Shown: positions 11,023-22,180, counted from the first letter of the stretch. The stretch is DNA of 64,000 bases from Dactylorhiza incarnata (GCA_033032865.1 JAWHQI010000121.1:6138001-6202000); one strand, 5' to 3'. Translations and numbers: made by a program. The notes: a model not told the origin generated them from the letters alone.

Positions 11023-12733
11023 TGTAACACCTCCCCTATAATGACCATATAATATGGGTCCGACCGGGACCCCACATCATTTAACCGCCACAGTTTCAGC
11101 ATTAAAAGATGATATAAACTACCCAACTCAAAACTCATATAACACAGCGGAAACAAACTTAAACCACCGAGATTGTCCACATTACAAAGGAGTCCAACTG
11201 GCCTTAAGGCCTTACAAAACCAAAGTCCAAATCACAAAACATTCAACACAAAAGGGACATCCCAACAAAAGGGGAAATAATAGTTTTCCCTAAAATACCT
11301 CGGCATGCAAGCCGGATATAACAAAGTACGAAGAAAGTAATGCAGGAAAACAAACTAAGCACTTCATGAGGCTTTAGGCCTTTTTGGCCGGCGAGCTGGG
11401 TCCAGCCTGCGATCCTTGCCCTGCATCCAAATCACAAAGAGCGGTAAACGAGGGTCAGCTATGGCTGACAACAAACGGTGTAACAACATCCCTCCTCCCG
11501 GCTGTCCTAGCGGACCCCGGGGAACTACTTCACCCTGCAAGTCAGCACTTCGTATGCAAATGTACATAAAGAAAAGCAACATAAATACAGACCTGAGTGT
11601 CACAAACATCATCCACGTTTCTATGTTGAGCAGATAATAAAAGGTGCCTACCAATGCAAAAATGAATGCAAACCCGGGTTTCACCCAAGGCACCCTAAAG
11701 CGTATGAATATAACACATCATCATAGCATCGCAAACACAAGGGTACTCATTATTTCCCCACAAGGGCATCGTAGCCCACGGCTAAGAGCTCTCGCTGAGA
11801 CCCACCTCGCCTGGCCCACCATGCCATTGGGCTTGTCTAACAGCTCACATGCTCGGGCCGGCAACAACACACAAGACCGATGCTAAGAATTCTGGCTTAA
11901 ATAAAACGTCCCAAGGCCCTGGACTTACACTCGGGACAACGTCCACCGACTGCCTCGCCTGGCGACCATTACCGGACTCATCCGTAGCACAGACATTCTC
12001 GTTCATCTACAGCGAAGGGACTAATCTTGCTAGGACACTCTCCACACGTGAATCTCATCTTCACGGGATAGCCAGCCGACCACAAAGACCAATCGCGCCT
12101 TCGCACAACACTAGGCATCACAAGCCCCAAATTCCGCACATTATTTTCCTGCCCATAACCCAACATTCGTTACCACACGAAGCTACAAGGGCATCACAAC
12201 GAAGAGTTTGTCGTAATTGGATTTCTAACAAAACCCCTAAAATGCGCGTCAATCAACATCACCGAATCGGACCAACGGTCGCAAATCCGGCTTCACCCGC
12301 AATGCCTAATCCGCTAACGGAGAGGATTTCTAGTGCAAATCATGTCGGGGACGGACTCAATCAACCCGATGGTTCCTTTTGAACCAAGGCAACGCGGATC
12401 CCTCTCACTCGACGGATCCGGTGCCAAAATGCAGAAATTAAAGGGATGCCATGCACGCATCCTAAAGACCGGGAGGAGAAATGTCGTTACCTTTTGAGAT
12501 CTCCTCCTAGCCATGAGAAGCTTGCAAACAAACGGTGGAGAAGAAGCGCCTCGACGCCCTCTACGCACTGCCGGTCTCGGATCGGCGAATGGAGCTCTGA
12601 AGCTCCAACAATGGCGGATTTTCCTTCTTCTTCCTCTCTACCCCCTTCTCCTTTCTCCAACCTAAGAGAGAGAAAAGACTTGAAAGTATGAGGGAATAAC
12701 ACCTCAACCATGCCCTAAATCCCCCCAGCGAAT
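11023..12733 (-). repeat. Tekay 5-prime LTR, inner part
   Basis: The inner edge is TGTAACACC on the plus strand, next to the primer binding site. The sequence runs to 12733 where the Angela-like element is inserted (target copy CGAAT at 12729-12733). Together with 20826-21155 the LTR is about 2.04 kb. The ORFs visible in this GC-moderate stretch have no recognisable domains and I treat them as non-coding. Confidence 0.82.
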
Positions 12734-13792
12734 TGTTGGGTTTTTCTAGAACCATACATCAGATGTAGGCGCAGCGGAAATAAACAGAAACAACCCAAAA
12801 ATGCTTGGATCGGCCATGAATGTTGAATCAAGAAGTTAATAAAATACTAGGTAAAAATTACCTCAATGGGGTTGGATCAAATCCAACCAAGATGCTCCAA
12901 GAGTTGATCCCTGTCGGTGGCAAGAAGAGTTCTCACGTAGAATTATGTCTACGTCTCTACAGAAGTCCACACTAGCCGGGAGAACGCCAAGTCACGTCGC
13001 ACGCAACTCGGAAGGAAGAAAGGCTGCACCTTGCACTTCCATGAATTGCTAGATCCGCTTCAGGAAGAACAATGCCGGCGACAATCGACGGAGAGGAGGT
13101 CGGCGGAGGCGAACGAGCGACGGAACTCCTTCCGTCTAGGGTTCGGGCGAGAGCGGAACACTTCCGTCGGCCTTTCTCTTTGTCAGTTATATTGAACCCT
13201 AAAACGAAGTCCTATTTATACCCAAAGGATAAACAGCTTCTAGAAGAATCGCTATCCGCAGACCACACACCAGAATAAGGGCTTCTGTTACAATTCGTCG
13301 GAATTTCACGGAAGATCATTCGTCGAGATTCCACGGAATGACCCGACGAATCCCGACGAATTCCGACGAATCCAGACAGACGACAACACTTTGTCGAGTG
13401 AAGGATCTCTGTCACAGTTCGTCGAGTTTCCACGGAATGACCCGACGAATCCCGACGAATCCGACGAATCCAGACAGACGACAACACTTTGTCGAGTGAA
13501 GGATCTCTGTCACAGTTCGTCGAGTTTCCACGGAATGACCCGACGAATCCCGACGAATCCGACGAATCCAATCCGTGTAAACCGGACGAATTCCGACGAA
13601 TCATATCCGACGAATTCAGACAGCAACATTTGCTGGACTTCCCCATTCTATATGGTGATTGGTAACCTTTACCAACACAGTCAATCTTCCAACTTCTGCA
13701 CATGCTCTTATGTGCGACCCTGCAGGCTCATATCGCGTTGGCAGTGAGATTACATGTTTGACCACTTCTAGATCACAATGGCAACTCCAACA
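12734..13792 (-). repeat. Angela-like 3-prime LTR (1059 bp)
   Basis: Begins TGTTGGGTTT and ends CCAACA on the plus strand. A TATA box (TATAAATAG on the minus strand) lies at 13212-13220. U3 holds a tandem region of about 100-bp units built from CGACGAATC and TTCGTCGAG motifs (13295-13615). It has one more 9-bp unit, GACGAATCC, than the 5-prime LTR. Confidence 0.93.
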
Positions 13793-14769
13793 GTCTCCCA
13801 CTTGATCTTGAAAGTATCAAACCAAAAACCTCACAAACAATGAGCGGCATCTAGCAATGCATCATTGCTCCCCAAGCAATAAGAGTTCATAACTCATAAG
13901 CCTTTATGACCAATGTTCCAGCGTTGTCTTTGTCCCTTTGTCCCTTACATCCGGAAAGAACTAGAGGTATGGACCGTGTCACCCTCATAATAGCTCAATC
14001 CAAGTTTCTTGATCTAGAACGGACTTCCAGAGAATGGTGAGCTCAATATCACATATTGACTCTACCAAGCATGGCCATGCATTTCTCAGTCCAGTTCCAT
14101 CAAGGGGCCCATGGATGCAACTCCTGTTATATAGGAGGACAAATCCCATATCTGCTCACACCCAAACACCCAAATGATTCGTAACGTACCCAACAACCAC
14201 CCTTATCATCAACCTTCTTCAAGGAAGACTTTAGATGACATCAAAGCACGCTCTTCCTCACTCGGTGAATGCTGTGACTTCAGGTCAAAGGACCACAACA
14301 CCATTGTCAAATGAGACCTACTTGTGACACTTTTAAGTAACAATCCACAAAGTAGTCTCAGGTTGGGTCTGTCCAGTACAACTTGTTCACTAACAAGTAC
14401 CCACGTGATGACTTGATATCACAATATCATGACCTGTGAGAACCGGTCATCAGTCAACACACATGCTAGTCTTAATGTATCATCATCACCCTTAGCTTCT
14501 ACGATGATACCTCGACCAGGGACCTTTTAAGAATGAAGCTTCGAAATCATAGGCTCTCACATTCAAGTCTCGTACTTGATGTCCTATGGAAGCGAACATT
14601 CTAAGGGTATTTATCACGAATTTTATTCTATCATATAGAAACAGTATATCGTAATAAAAGAACTTGCCATTAATCGTAAAAAGAAATAATTGGTACACAA
14701 TTCATCATATGAATAAATTTTAAACAGCCAACAGAATATTTATTTTACATGCAACCCACAAGACTCCCA
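13793..14769 (-). other. Angela-like 3-prime untranslated region and polypurine tract
   Basis: On the element strand the LTR is preceded by CAAGTGGGAGAC, a Copia polypurine tract (13793-13804), which primes plus-strand cDNA. The remaining sequence up to the RNase H stop at 14770 has no recognisable gene. An ORF at 14492-14698 shows no domain. Confidence 0.8.
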
Positions 14770-15555
14770 CTAGAGTTGATCATTCAGGTATCGTATACCC
14801 ATTGATCTAGTATGACCATCATGCTTTCTCTGCGCGAGAGGCTTTGTCAGTGGATCTGCAATATTCTCCTCAGTCGGCACTCTGCAAATGTTCACATCTC
14901 CTCGTTCGACAATCTCACGAATAAGATGGAACCGCCGAAGTATGTGCTTGGAGCGCTGATGGGATCTAGGTTCCTTAGATTGTGCAATTGCACCATTGTT
15001 ATCACAGTAGAGAACTACGGGACCAACAATGCTAGGAACTACATCTAGCTCGCCGATGAATTTCCTAATCCATACAGCCTCCTTCGCTGCATTAGCTGCA
15101 GCGATATACTCGGCCTCAGTTGTAGAATCAGCAACTGTCTCTTGCTTGGAACTCTTCCAGCTCACAGCTCCTCCATTCAGGCAAAACACAAACCCTGACT
15201 GAGACTTTGAATCATCCCTATCAGTTTGGAAGCTAGCATCCGTGTAACCACTTACAACGAGCTCTTCCTTTCCACCATACACCAAGAATACATCCTTAGT
15301 CCTTCTCAAGTACTTCAGGATATTCTTTACGGCTATCCAGTGACATTCACCGGGATCAGACTGATACCTGCTAGTCATGCTCAAAGCAAAAGAGACATCG
15401 GGTCGAGTACATAACATTGCATACATGATTGACCCAATTGCCGAAGCATATGGAATCAACTTCATGCGGTCCTTATCTTCGCAAGATTTTGGACACTGGT
15501 CCTTAGAGAGATTCACACCATGAGACATGGGCAAAAAATCCTTTCTTGGACTCAA
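14770..15555 (-). pseudogene. pol: Angela-like pol: end of RT and RNase H
   Basis: This 261-codon frame carries the RT end (SAIGSIMYAMLCTRPDVSFAL) and RNase H (SGYTDASFQTDRDDSKSQSG, SKQETVADSTTEAEYIAA, KHILRRFHLIREIVERGDV). It belongs to the same polyprotein as 15503-17830 but is in another frame. The shift coincides with a run of six T on the element strand (15533-15538); five would keep the frame. The RNase H active-site residues look intact, so the enzyme would be functional apart from the shift. Confidence 0.88.
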
Positions 15556-17830
15556 GCATGTTGAACCGCTTCAACACCTTGTCAATGTACGTACTCTGGG
15601 TCAAACCCAGCAACTTCTTCGATCTATCTCTATAGATCTTAATACCGAGTATGTAAGTCGCTTCACCCAAGTCCTTCATAGAAAAGCAGTTCCCTAGGTT
15701 GTTCTTAACAACTTTCAGGGTAGGTTTGTCATTCCCGATCAGCAGTATGTCATCTACATACAATATCAGGAAGACAACAATGCTCCCACTGATTCGCTTG
15801 TAAACACACGGTTCATCCTCATTCTTGACAAAACCAAACTCTTTGATCTTCTCATCAAAACGAAGATTCCAACTTCTAGAGGCTTGTTTCAATCCATAGA
15901 TGGACTTATTCAGCTTGCATATTTTAGTGGCTTCATTTGGGGATACAAAACCCTCGGGTTGTGTCATGTACACTTCCTCAAGGAGGTTTCCATTTAGGAA
16001 AGCCATTTTGACATCCATCTGCCAGATCTCGTAGTCATAATACGCAGCAATAGCAAGCAATATCCTAATGGACTTTACCATGGCAACAGGGGAAAAGGTC
16101 TCATCATAGTCAACACCATGAATTTGCTTGAAACCCTTAGCCACCAGTCGCCCTTTGAATGTCTGTACATTCCCATCCATGTCGGTCTTCTTCTTGAAGA
16201 CCCACTTGCACCCTATGGGTCGTACCCCTTCAGGTGGTTCCACCAAGTTCCAAACTTGGTTTATATACATGAAGTCCATTTCGGATTTCATAGCCTCAAG
16301 CCATTTGTCGGAGTCCGGTCCATACATAGCCTCTTGGTAGGTTGCTGGTTCATCATCATGATCCATAAGCAACACATTACCTATTTGAGACACGAGAAAT
16401 CCATATCTCTCAGGCTCAAATCTTGGTCTACCAGATCTACGTAGGACTTGTGTTTCGTGAGCAGGTTCTCTAGCTACAACATCTTGTAGTCCTGGCTCAG
16501 AATCCAACTCTGGTTCATTCACTATTTGTGGTTCTTGAACTTCTTCAAGTTCTACCTTTTGCGTCTTTCTTGATAAGAACTCTTTCTCCAAGAAGACACC
16601 CGTCCTTGCGACAAACACTTTGCCCTCAGACGGTAGGTAAAAGTAATATCCCTTCGTTTCCTTAGGATATCCCACCAGATAACACTTATCTGATTTGGGT
16701 TCCAGCTTGTCAGGCATTTGACGTCGTACGTATGCCTCACAGCCCCAAATTTTAATGAACGACATACTAGGACGCTTCCCAGTCCATATCTCATATGGTG
16801 TCTTTAGAACCGTTTTCGTCGGAGCGCGATTCAGTGTCATTGCAGCAGTCTCTAAAGCAAAACCCCAAAAGGAAACGGGCAAGTCTGCATGACTCATCAT
16901 CGACCGTACCATGTCTAACAGAGTACGATTTCTCCTCTCAGACACACCATTATGCTGCGGTGTCCTAGGTGGAGTGAGCTGTGATACAATACCACACTCT
17001 TTCAGATGATCACGGAACTCATGACTCAGGTATTCGCCACCTCGATCAGATCGGAGTGCTTTAACCTTTTTACCCAATTGGTTCTCCACTTCATTCTTAA
17101 ACTCTTTGAACTTTTCAAAGGTTTCGGATTTGCACTTCATAAGATACACGTATCCGTATCTACTGAAATCATCAGTAAATGTAACGAAGTAGAAATACCC
17201 ACCTCTAGCCATAGAACTCATGGGTCCGCATACATCACTATGTACAACACCCAAGAGATCCTCAGCCCTCTCAGTATAACCAGTGAAAGGGGCTTTAGTC
17301 ATCTTGCCTAATAAACAAGACTCACATCGCTCAAATGATTCATAATCAAATGAGTCCAATAGTCCATCTTTATGGAGCTTGGATATGCGCTTCTCGTTTA
17401 TATGGCCCAAACGACAATGCCAGAGATATGTAGGATTTGAGTCATTTGTTCTTAGTCTTTTATTATTATCTACATTATAGATCGGATGGTCCAGGTTCAA
17501 AACATAAAGACCATTAAACAATTGAGCTACAGCATAACAAACATCATTCTTAAATATAGAACAACAATTGTTCTTAATTATAAAAGAAAATCCAATCATG
17601 TCCAAACATGAAATGGATATAATGTTTCTAGTTATGGCCGGAACAAAATAACAATTATTAAGTTCTATTACAAGCCCACTGGGCAAAGAAAGACGGTAAA
17701 CCCCTACGGCTACAGCAGCAACTCTTGCTCCATTGCCGACACGTAGGTCCACCTCTCCTTTACTCAGCAATCTCCTCCTTCCTAGTTCCTGCACATTTGT
17801 ACAAATGTGAGAACCACATCCGGTATCCAA
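15503..17830 (-). CDS. pol: Angela-like pol: protease, integrase and reverse transcriptase (775 codons)
   Basis: The frame starts at the protease active site (DTGCGSHICTN, residues 2 onward). The integrase zinc site is LWHCRLGHINEKR with CESCLLGK. The core acidic residues lie in HSDVCGPM, RSDRGGEYLS and NGVSERRNRTLLD. RT spans KWVFKKKTDMDG, QMDVKMAFLNGNLLEEVYM, QPEGF and YVDDILLIGND. No stop interrupts 2.3 kb. The upstream link to gag is broken by a frameshift near 17880 and the downstream link by the T-run near 15535. The first Met shown is internal to the natural protease. Confidence 0.93.
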   Translation of the reverse strand: MDTGCGSHICTNVQELGRRRLLSKGEVDLRVGNGARVAAVAVGVYRLSLPSGLVIELNNCYFVPAITRNIISISCLDMIGFSFIIKNNCCSIFKNDVCYAVAQLFNGLYVLNLDHPIYNVDNNKRLRTNDSNPTYLWHCRLGHINEKRISKLHKDGLLDSFDYESFERCESCLLGKMTKAPFTGYTERAEDLLGVVHSDVCGPMSSMARGGYFYFVTFTDDFSRYGYVYLMKCKSETFEKFKEFKNEVENQLGKKVKALRSDRGGEYLSHEFRDHLKECGIVSQLTPPRTPQHNGVSERRNRTLLDMVRSMMSHADLPVSFWGFALETAAMTLNRAPTKTVLKTPYEIWTGKRPSMSFIKIWGCEAYVRRQMPDKLEPKSDKCYLVGYPKETKGYYFYLPSEGKVFVARTGVFLEKEFLSRKTQKVELEEVQEPQIVNEPELDSEPGLQDVVAREPAHETQVLRRSGRPRFEPERYGFLVSQIGNVLLMDHDDEPATYQEAMYGPDSDKWLEAMKSEMDFMYINQVWNLVEPPEGVRPIGCKWVFKKKTDMDGNVQTFKGRLVAKGFKQIHGVDYDETFSPVAMVKSIRILLAIAAYYDYEIWQMDVKMAFLNGNLLEEVYMTQPEGFVSPNEATKICKLNKSIYGLKQASRSWNLRFDEKIKEFGFVKNEDEPCVYKRISGSIVVFLILYVDDILLIGNDKPTLKVVKNNLGNCFSMKDLGEATYILGIKIYRDRSKKLLGLTQSTYIDKVLKRFNMLESKKGFFAHVSWCESL

Positions 17831-17862
17831 TACCCAAGATGAAGGAGCAGAAAGGTTTATCT

Positions 17863-18726
17863 CTATAACGTAAATATCCGAGCGGAAGTCATACCTCCCT
17901 TCATTTTATGCAGACCCTCAATGTACGAAGGACAATTCCTCCTCCAATGACCAGCCTTGCCACAGTGGTGGCATTTCCCTTCCTTCACGGTGCTCTTCTT
18001 TTTCAGCGCAGAAGATTTGGGCTCAAGATGTGACTTAGGTCCCACCTTCGTCTTCTTGAAGCCCTTGGCCTTACCCTTGCCTTTATGTACCATCAATATG
18101 GGACTAGCAGGCTTGGCCTTCTTCATGTTTATTTCGGCAGTTCGCAACATGCCTAGGAGCTCGGGCAGTGTCTTGTCTATTTCATTCATGTTATAGTTCA
18201 AGACGAACTGCTCATAACTATCCGGCAACGATTGCAGGATAAGATCTGTGGCCAACTCTTGACCCAGAGGAAAACCCAGTCTCTCCAGGTTCTCTATATA
18301 CCCAATCATCTTGAGTACGTGAGTACCAACCGAGTCTCGAGCTCCCATTTTGCACTGAAATAAGGCCTTCGTGACATCGAACCTCTCTTGACGAGCTTGC
18401 CCTTGAAACATTTTCTTTAGGTGCTCGTCAATCTCCTTGCACCCCATGTTCTCGTGTTGCTTCTGAAGCTCAGAGTTCATGGTGGCAAGCATAAGGCACT
18501 CGACGTCTAAGGCGTCATCGGTATACTTCTTATAAGCATCCTTATCAACACGGGACGAGTTCCCGGTCGGCACCTCGGGGGCTTCTTCTTCCAAGACGTA
18601 GAGCTTTCGCTCTTGCCTGAGAACAATTCTCAGGTTCCTATACCAGTCCATATAGTTCGTCCCACTAAGCTTGTCCTTCTCAAGGATAGCTCTTAGGGAC
18701 AAGGTGGAATGTGAACCACTTGCCAT
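17863..18726 (-). CDS. gag: Angela-like gag (287 codons)
   Basis: The ATG at 18726 opens MASGSHSTLSLR, the usual Angela gag start. The UBN2-type domain follows (KDKLSGTNYMDWYRNLRIVL, MGCKEIDEHLKKMFQGQARQE, LLGMLRTAEINMKKAKP). A basic region and a canonical CCHC zinc knuckle CHHCGKAGHWRRNC are near the end. The frame leaves the natural path after MKGGMTSAR through a frameshift, so the last few residues are not native and protease is out of frame. Confidence 0.92.
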   Translation of the reverse strand: MASGSHSTLSLRAILEKDKLSGTNYMDWYRNLRIVLRQERKLYVLEEEAPEVPTGNSSRVDKDAYKKYTDDALDVECLMLATMNSELQKQHENMGCKEIDEHLKKMFQGQARQERFDVTKALFQCKMGARDSVGTHVLKMIGYIENLERLGFPLGQELATDLILQSLPDSYEQFVLNYNMNEIDKTLPELLGMLRTAEINMKKAKPASPILMVHKGKGKAKGFKKTKVGPKSHLEPKSSALKKKSTVKEGKCHHCGKAGHWRRNCPSYIEGLHKMKGGMTSARIFTL

Positions 18727-19770
18727 GGAATTCTACAAGAATTCATGCAGAATCTAATTAGTACCTTAATTTCAAAATACAATTTATTTTTAATTTGGAC
18801 ATCAATTAAATACTCCCACTATTTTATTCAAATTGATAGCCCTCACTATCAATTCGGAGAGTCCATGCGAGCTACTCTCTTAGTGGACAAGATCCGTATT
18901 TCACCAACACCACGAGTCCGCTTTGGCGTTCCTCTCATAATGCGGTTATTTAGGTAGGCAACGCTTGCCAATTGCATCCTCATGCAATTCTTGTATGGCT
19001 GGTGAATAACTCCTTATTCGCATCCATCATATGGAGCATGCCAACCCTATGCCTCTAGGCACTCAACCTTTGAGGTCACCTAGTTAAGTTAGACCCGATG
19101 TCGACAGTGGGATATCACAATTATCCGCTCGCACCCTTACCAAGATAGATTAATGCACCTTGCTTTGGCAAGCCCACACTTCATCGATCGAGGCAGGAAG
19201 AGTGTCATCCATCGGAAGGCATCCGAACACTTAATATTTGATGAAGGGAATTTTAAAGATAGGTTAACACTTAACCATGATCAACATTTGATCAATGTGC
19301 ACATCCACAGAAAAACAAACTTTCTAAAATCCTCATGCATCCCTTATGTGCACTACATAAGACTATCAACCTTTGATAGATGAAAGGGCTAAATCTGGAC
19401 ATTTAGAACTCTTCCAAATCTTCAGATTTACATGCATTGGACAAAGGCAAAGACAACTCGACTTAAAGCAGTAGACAAGCTCGTCTCTCATTGTTGGATT
19501 CAAAATCCAAAACAATAGAAGGGTTCATTAACCACTTGAGGGACGGTTACTGCTAAGGAGACAACAATTTCTAACAATTAGAAATTACCACGAAATCCCA
19601 GACGTTCCTGGTGGGGTTCCAAGACCCCCCTTTTGAAAATCATCAACATTTGATGTTCCAGGAAGAAATCTTGACATTTAGAACACTTCTAAATACCTAG
19701 ATTTGCACGTACTGGAATAACCAAACTTCTGAAACAAAATTCATGACCAGAAACCTAGCTCTGATACCAC
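18727..19770 (-). other. Angela-like 5-prime leader and primer binding site
   Basis: About 1 kb of untranslated leader lies between the LTR and the gag ATG, a length usual for Angela/BARE elements, where it holds dimerisation and packaging signals. Bases 19758-19769 read TGGTATCAGAGC on the minus strand, directly next to the LTR at 19771. I see no gene here. Confidence 0.85.
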
Positions 19771-20820
19771 TGTTGGGTTTTTCTAGAACCATACATCAGA
19801 TGTAGGCGCAGCGGAAATAAACAGAAACAACCCAACAGTGCTTGGATCAGCCATGAATGTTGAATCAAGAAGTTAATAAAATACTAGGTAAAAATTACCT
19901 CAATGGGGTTGGATCAAATCCAACCAAGATGCTCCAAGAGTTGATCCCTGTCGGTGGCAAGAAGAGTTCTCACGTAGAATTATGTCTACGTCTCTACAGA
20001 AGTCCACACGAGCCGGGAGAACGCCAAGTCACGTCGCACGCAACTCGGAAGGAAGAAAGGCTGCACCTTGCACTTCCACGAATTGCTAGATCCGCTTCAG
20101 GAAGAACAATGCCGGCGACAATCGACGGAGAGGAGGTCGGCGGAGGCGAACGAGCGACGGAACTCCTTCCGTCTAGGGTTCGGGCGAGAGCGGAACACTT
20201 CCGTCGGCCTTTCTCTTTGTCAGTTATATTGAACCCTAAAACGAAGTCCTATTTATACCCAAAGGATAAACAGCTTCTAGAAGAATCGCTATCCGCAGAC
20301 CACACACCAGAATAAGGGCTTCTGTTACAATTCGTCGGAATTTCACGGAAGATCATTCGTCGAGATTCCACGGAATGACCCGACGAATCCCGACGAATTC
20401 TGACGAATCCAGACAGACGACAACACTTTGTCGAGTGAAGGATCTCTGTCACAGTTCATCGAGTTTCCACGGAATGACCCGACGAATCCCGACGAATCCG
20501 ACGAATCCAGACAGACGACAACACTTTGTCGAGTGAAGGATCTCTGTCACAGTTCGTCGAGTTTCCACGGAATGACCCGACGAATCCCGACGAATCCAAT
20601 CCGTGTAAACCGGACGAATTCCGACGAATCATATCCGACGAATTCAGACAGCAACATTTGCTGGACTTCCCCATTCTATATGGTGATTGGTAACCTTTAC
20701 CAACACAGTCAATCTTCCAACTTCTGCACATGCTCTTATGTGCGACCCTGCAGGCTCATATCGCGTTGGCAGTGAGATTACATGTTTGACCACTTCTAGA
20801 TCACAATGGCAACTCCAACA
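19771..20820 (-). repeat. Angela-like 5-prime LTR (1050 bp)
   Basis: Near-identical partner of 12734-13792. The minus-strand TATA box TATAAATAG is at 20249-20257. The array of CGACGAATC/TTCGTCGAG motifs occupies 20330-20640. The outer edge CA at 20820 is followed by the target copy CGAAT. Confidence 0.93.
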
Positions 20821-20825
20821 CGAAT

Positions 20826-21155
20826 CATCACAACCGTTGGATCAAATCCCAACGTTTTTGGATGGTCGGATCGTCTTCTCCGCACCTTTTCGCGGAGCAG
20901 AATAAACACGGCGCACGAGCAGCGGCGCACGGTCAGTGGTCGTGAGCGAAGAACTTACCCTGATCGTGCGCACTGCTCGAGACAGAACTCCGATTTTCTT
21001 GCGAATTAACGCACGATCATTGGCGCACGACCACTGGTCGTGCGCGAAGAGGCCTATGAACGTGCACAAAGAACTGCAATGGAATTTTAGACTATCCCGA
21101 GCGCAGCACTACCACTCCGCCTACCTCGCTGAACTACGATTTTTGGGGTGTTACA
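20826..21155 (-). repeat. Tekay 5-prime LTR, outer part
   Basis: This is the other side of the LTR split by the Angela-like insertion; it ends GGTGTTACA at 21155, the inverse of the inner edge at 11023. It contains a short repeated GTGCGC/GCGCAC-rich segment (20900-21070). Beyond 21155 the sequence changes to a coding fragment. Confidence 0.82.
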
Positions 21156-21284
21156 TCCACCTCTTTCAGTTAACTTGTTCCCTATTATCACATATTTCCA
21201 AAGAGGCTTTTCTTCATTTTCAAAAACACCAGCACCGCTACTTGAATCAATGTTACGCAAGTTAAGACCTAATTTAAACAACAA
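21156..21284 (-). pseudogene. Fragment resembling a plant BED zinc-finger (hAT-like) exon, cut by the Tekay element
   Basis: The minus-strand frame reads ENEEKPLWKYVIIGNKLTERGG and then meets the Tekay LTR. The pattern PLWKYV followed by a Gly-rich stretch is how BED zinc-finger domains of plant hAT-related and DUF-type proteins begin; the Cys and His ligands would lie beyond the insertion, off the left edge. No ATG is seen in the short upstream part. Identification rests on about 20 residues and is tentative. Confidence 0.4.
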
Positions 21285-21390
21285 ATAATCTCAATGATAA
21301 GTTCTATGTAATATAATCACACTATGCAAAAAAACTTAGTAACACATCTTCTGTTTTGATTAGGTAAAAAACTGCATTGCACTGTTATTC

Positions 21391-21525
21391 AGTAGAAGAA
21401 CTGTCTATATAATCATTAAAATGCACTGTCAAATGAAAATCAGTAAAAAATCTAAAATCAGTAGAAGAACTGTCGATATAATCAGTAGAAGAACTGTCTA
21501 TATAATCAGTAGAAGAATTGTTTAA
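21391..21525. repeat. 24-bp tandem repeat next to the GAA array
   Basis: Units of about 24 bp with core AGTAGAAGAACTGT(C/A)TATATA, three in tandem (21455-21525) and one more upstream at 21391. The AGAAGAA core may have seeded the adjacent GAA array. Confidence 0.7.
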
Positions 21526-21529
21526 AAAA

Positions 21530-21992
21530 ATTAGTAGTAAAGAAGAAGAAGTTCTTAAGAAGAAGAAGAAGTTCATAAGAAGAAGAAGAAGAAGTTCTTA
21601 AGAAGAAGAAGAATAAGTTCTTAAGAAAAAGAAGAAGTTCTTAAGAAGAAGAAGAAGATGAAGAAGTTTTTTAAGAAGAAGAAGAAGAAGTTCTTAAGAA
21701 GAAGAAGAAGAAGTTCTTAAGAAGACGAAGAAGTTCTTAAGAAGAAGAAGAAGTTCTAAAGAAGAAGAAGAAGAAGAAGTTATGCAGAAGAAGAAGAAGA
21801 AGTTCTGCAGAAGAAGAAGAAGTTTTGTAGAAGAAGAAGAAGACGGGGAAGAAGAAGAAGAAGAAGAAGAAGAAGTTCTGAAGAATAAGAAGAAGTTCTG
21901 AAGAATAAGAAGAAGTTCTGAAGAAGAAGAAGAAGAAGTTCTGAAGAAGAAGAAGAAGAAGTTCTGAAGAAGAAGAAGAAGAAGTTCTGAAG

Positions 21993-22023
<31 letters not shown>

Positions 22024-22111
22024 TCTGCAGAAGAAGAAGAAGAAGAAGTTCTGCAGAAGAAGAAGAAGATGAAGAAGAAGAAGAAGAAGTTCTGCAGAAG
22101 AAGTTCTGCAG

Positions 22112-22142
<31 letters not shown>

Positions 22143-22149
22143 TCTGAAG

Positions 22150-22180
<31 letters not shown>

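Larger units (their letters stand above)
12734..20820 (-). mobile_element. Angela/BARE-like Copia element, nearly complete (8087 bp)
   Basis: A complete minus-strand Copia insertion with both LTRs (12734-13792 and 19771-20820), primer binding site, gag, pol and polypurine tract. It is flanked by a 5-bp duplication CGAAT (12729-12733 and 20821-20825). Gag start MASGSHSTLSLRAILEKDKL and RT KGFKQIHGVDYDETFSPVAM are typical of the Angela lineage that includes barley BARE-1. The LTRs differ by only about seven substitutions plus one 9-bp repeat unit, so the insertion is recent relative to its neighbours. Only two frameshifts break the coding region. Confidence 0.93.
6762..21155 (-). mobile_element. 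Tekay/Del-like Gypsy element, split by S1 and by an Angela-like Copia
   Basis: A Ty3/gypsy element on the minus strand. From 5-prime to 3-prime it has an LTR (20826-21155 plus 11023-12733), primer binding site, gag, protease, RT, RNase H and integrase up to 6762, where S1 cuts it. LTR edges are TGTAACACC and its inverse GGTGTTACA. RT wording ([45 protein letters not shown]) is that of Tekay/Del chromoviruses. The chromodomain expected after integrase, and the 3-prime LTR, lie beyond the S1 insertion. The outer end at 21155 abuts a BED-like coding fragment. Confidence 0.85.

Noticed and set aside
11364..12711. Several 60-180 codon ORFs on both strands
   Set aside because: They lie in the Tekay LTR, overlap one another and show no protein motif.
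13295..13615. Regularly repeated CGACGAATC blocks looked CRISPR-like
   Set aside because: The repeats are short, unevenly spaced, lie inside an LTR and recur in its partner LTR; the context is a plant retrotransposon.
15533..15538. Programmed frameshift in Angela-like RT
   Set aside because: Angela/BARE elements use a single gag-pol frame, and a one-base change in a T-run is a simpler explanation.
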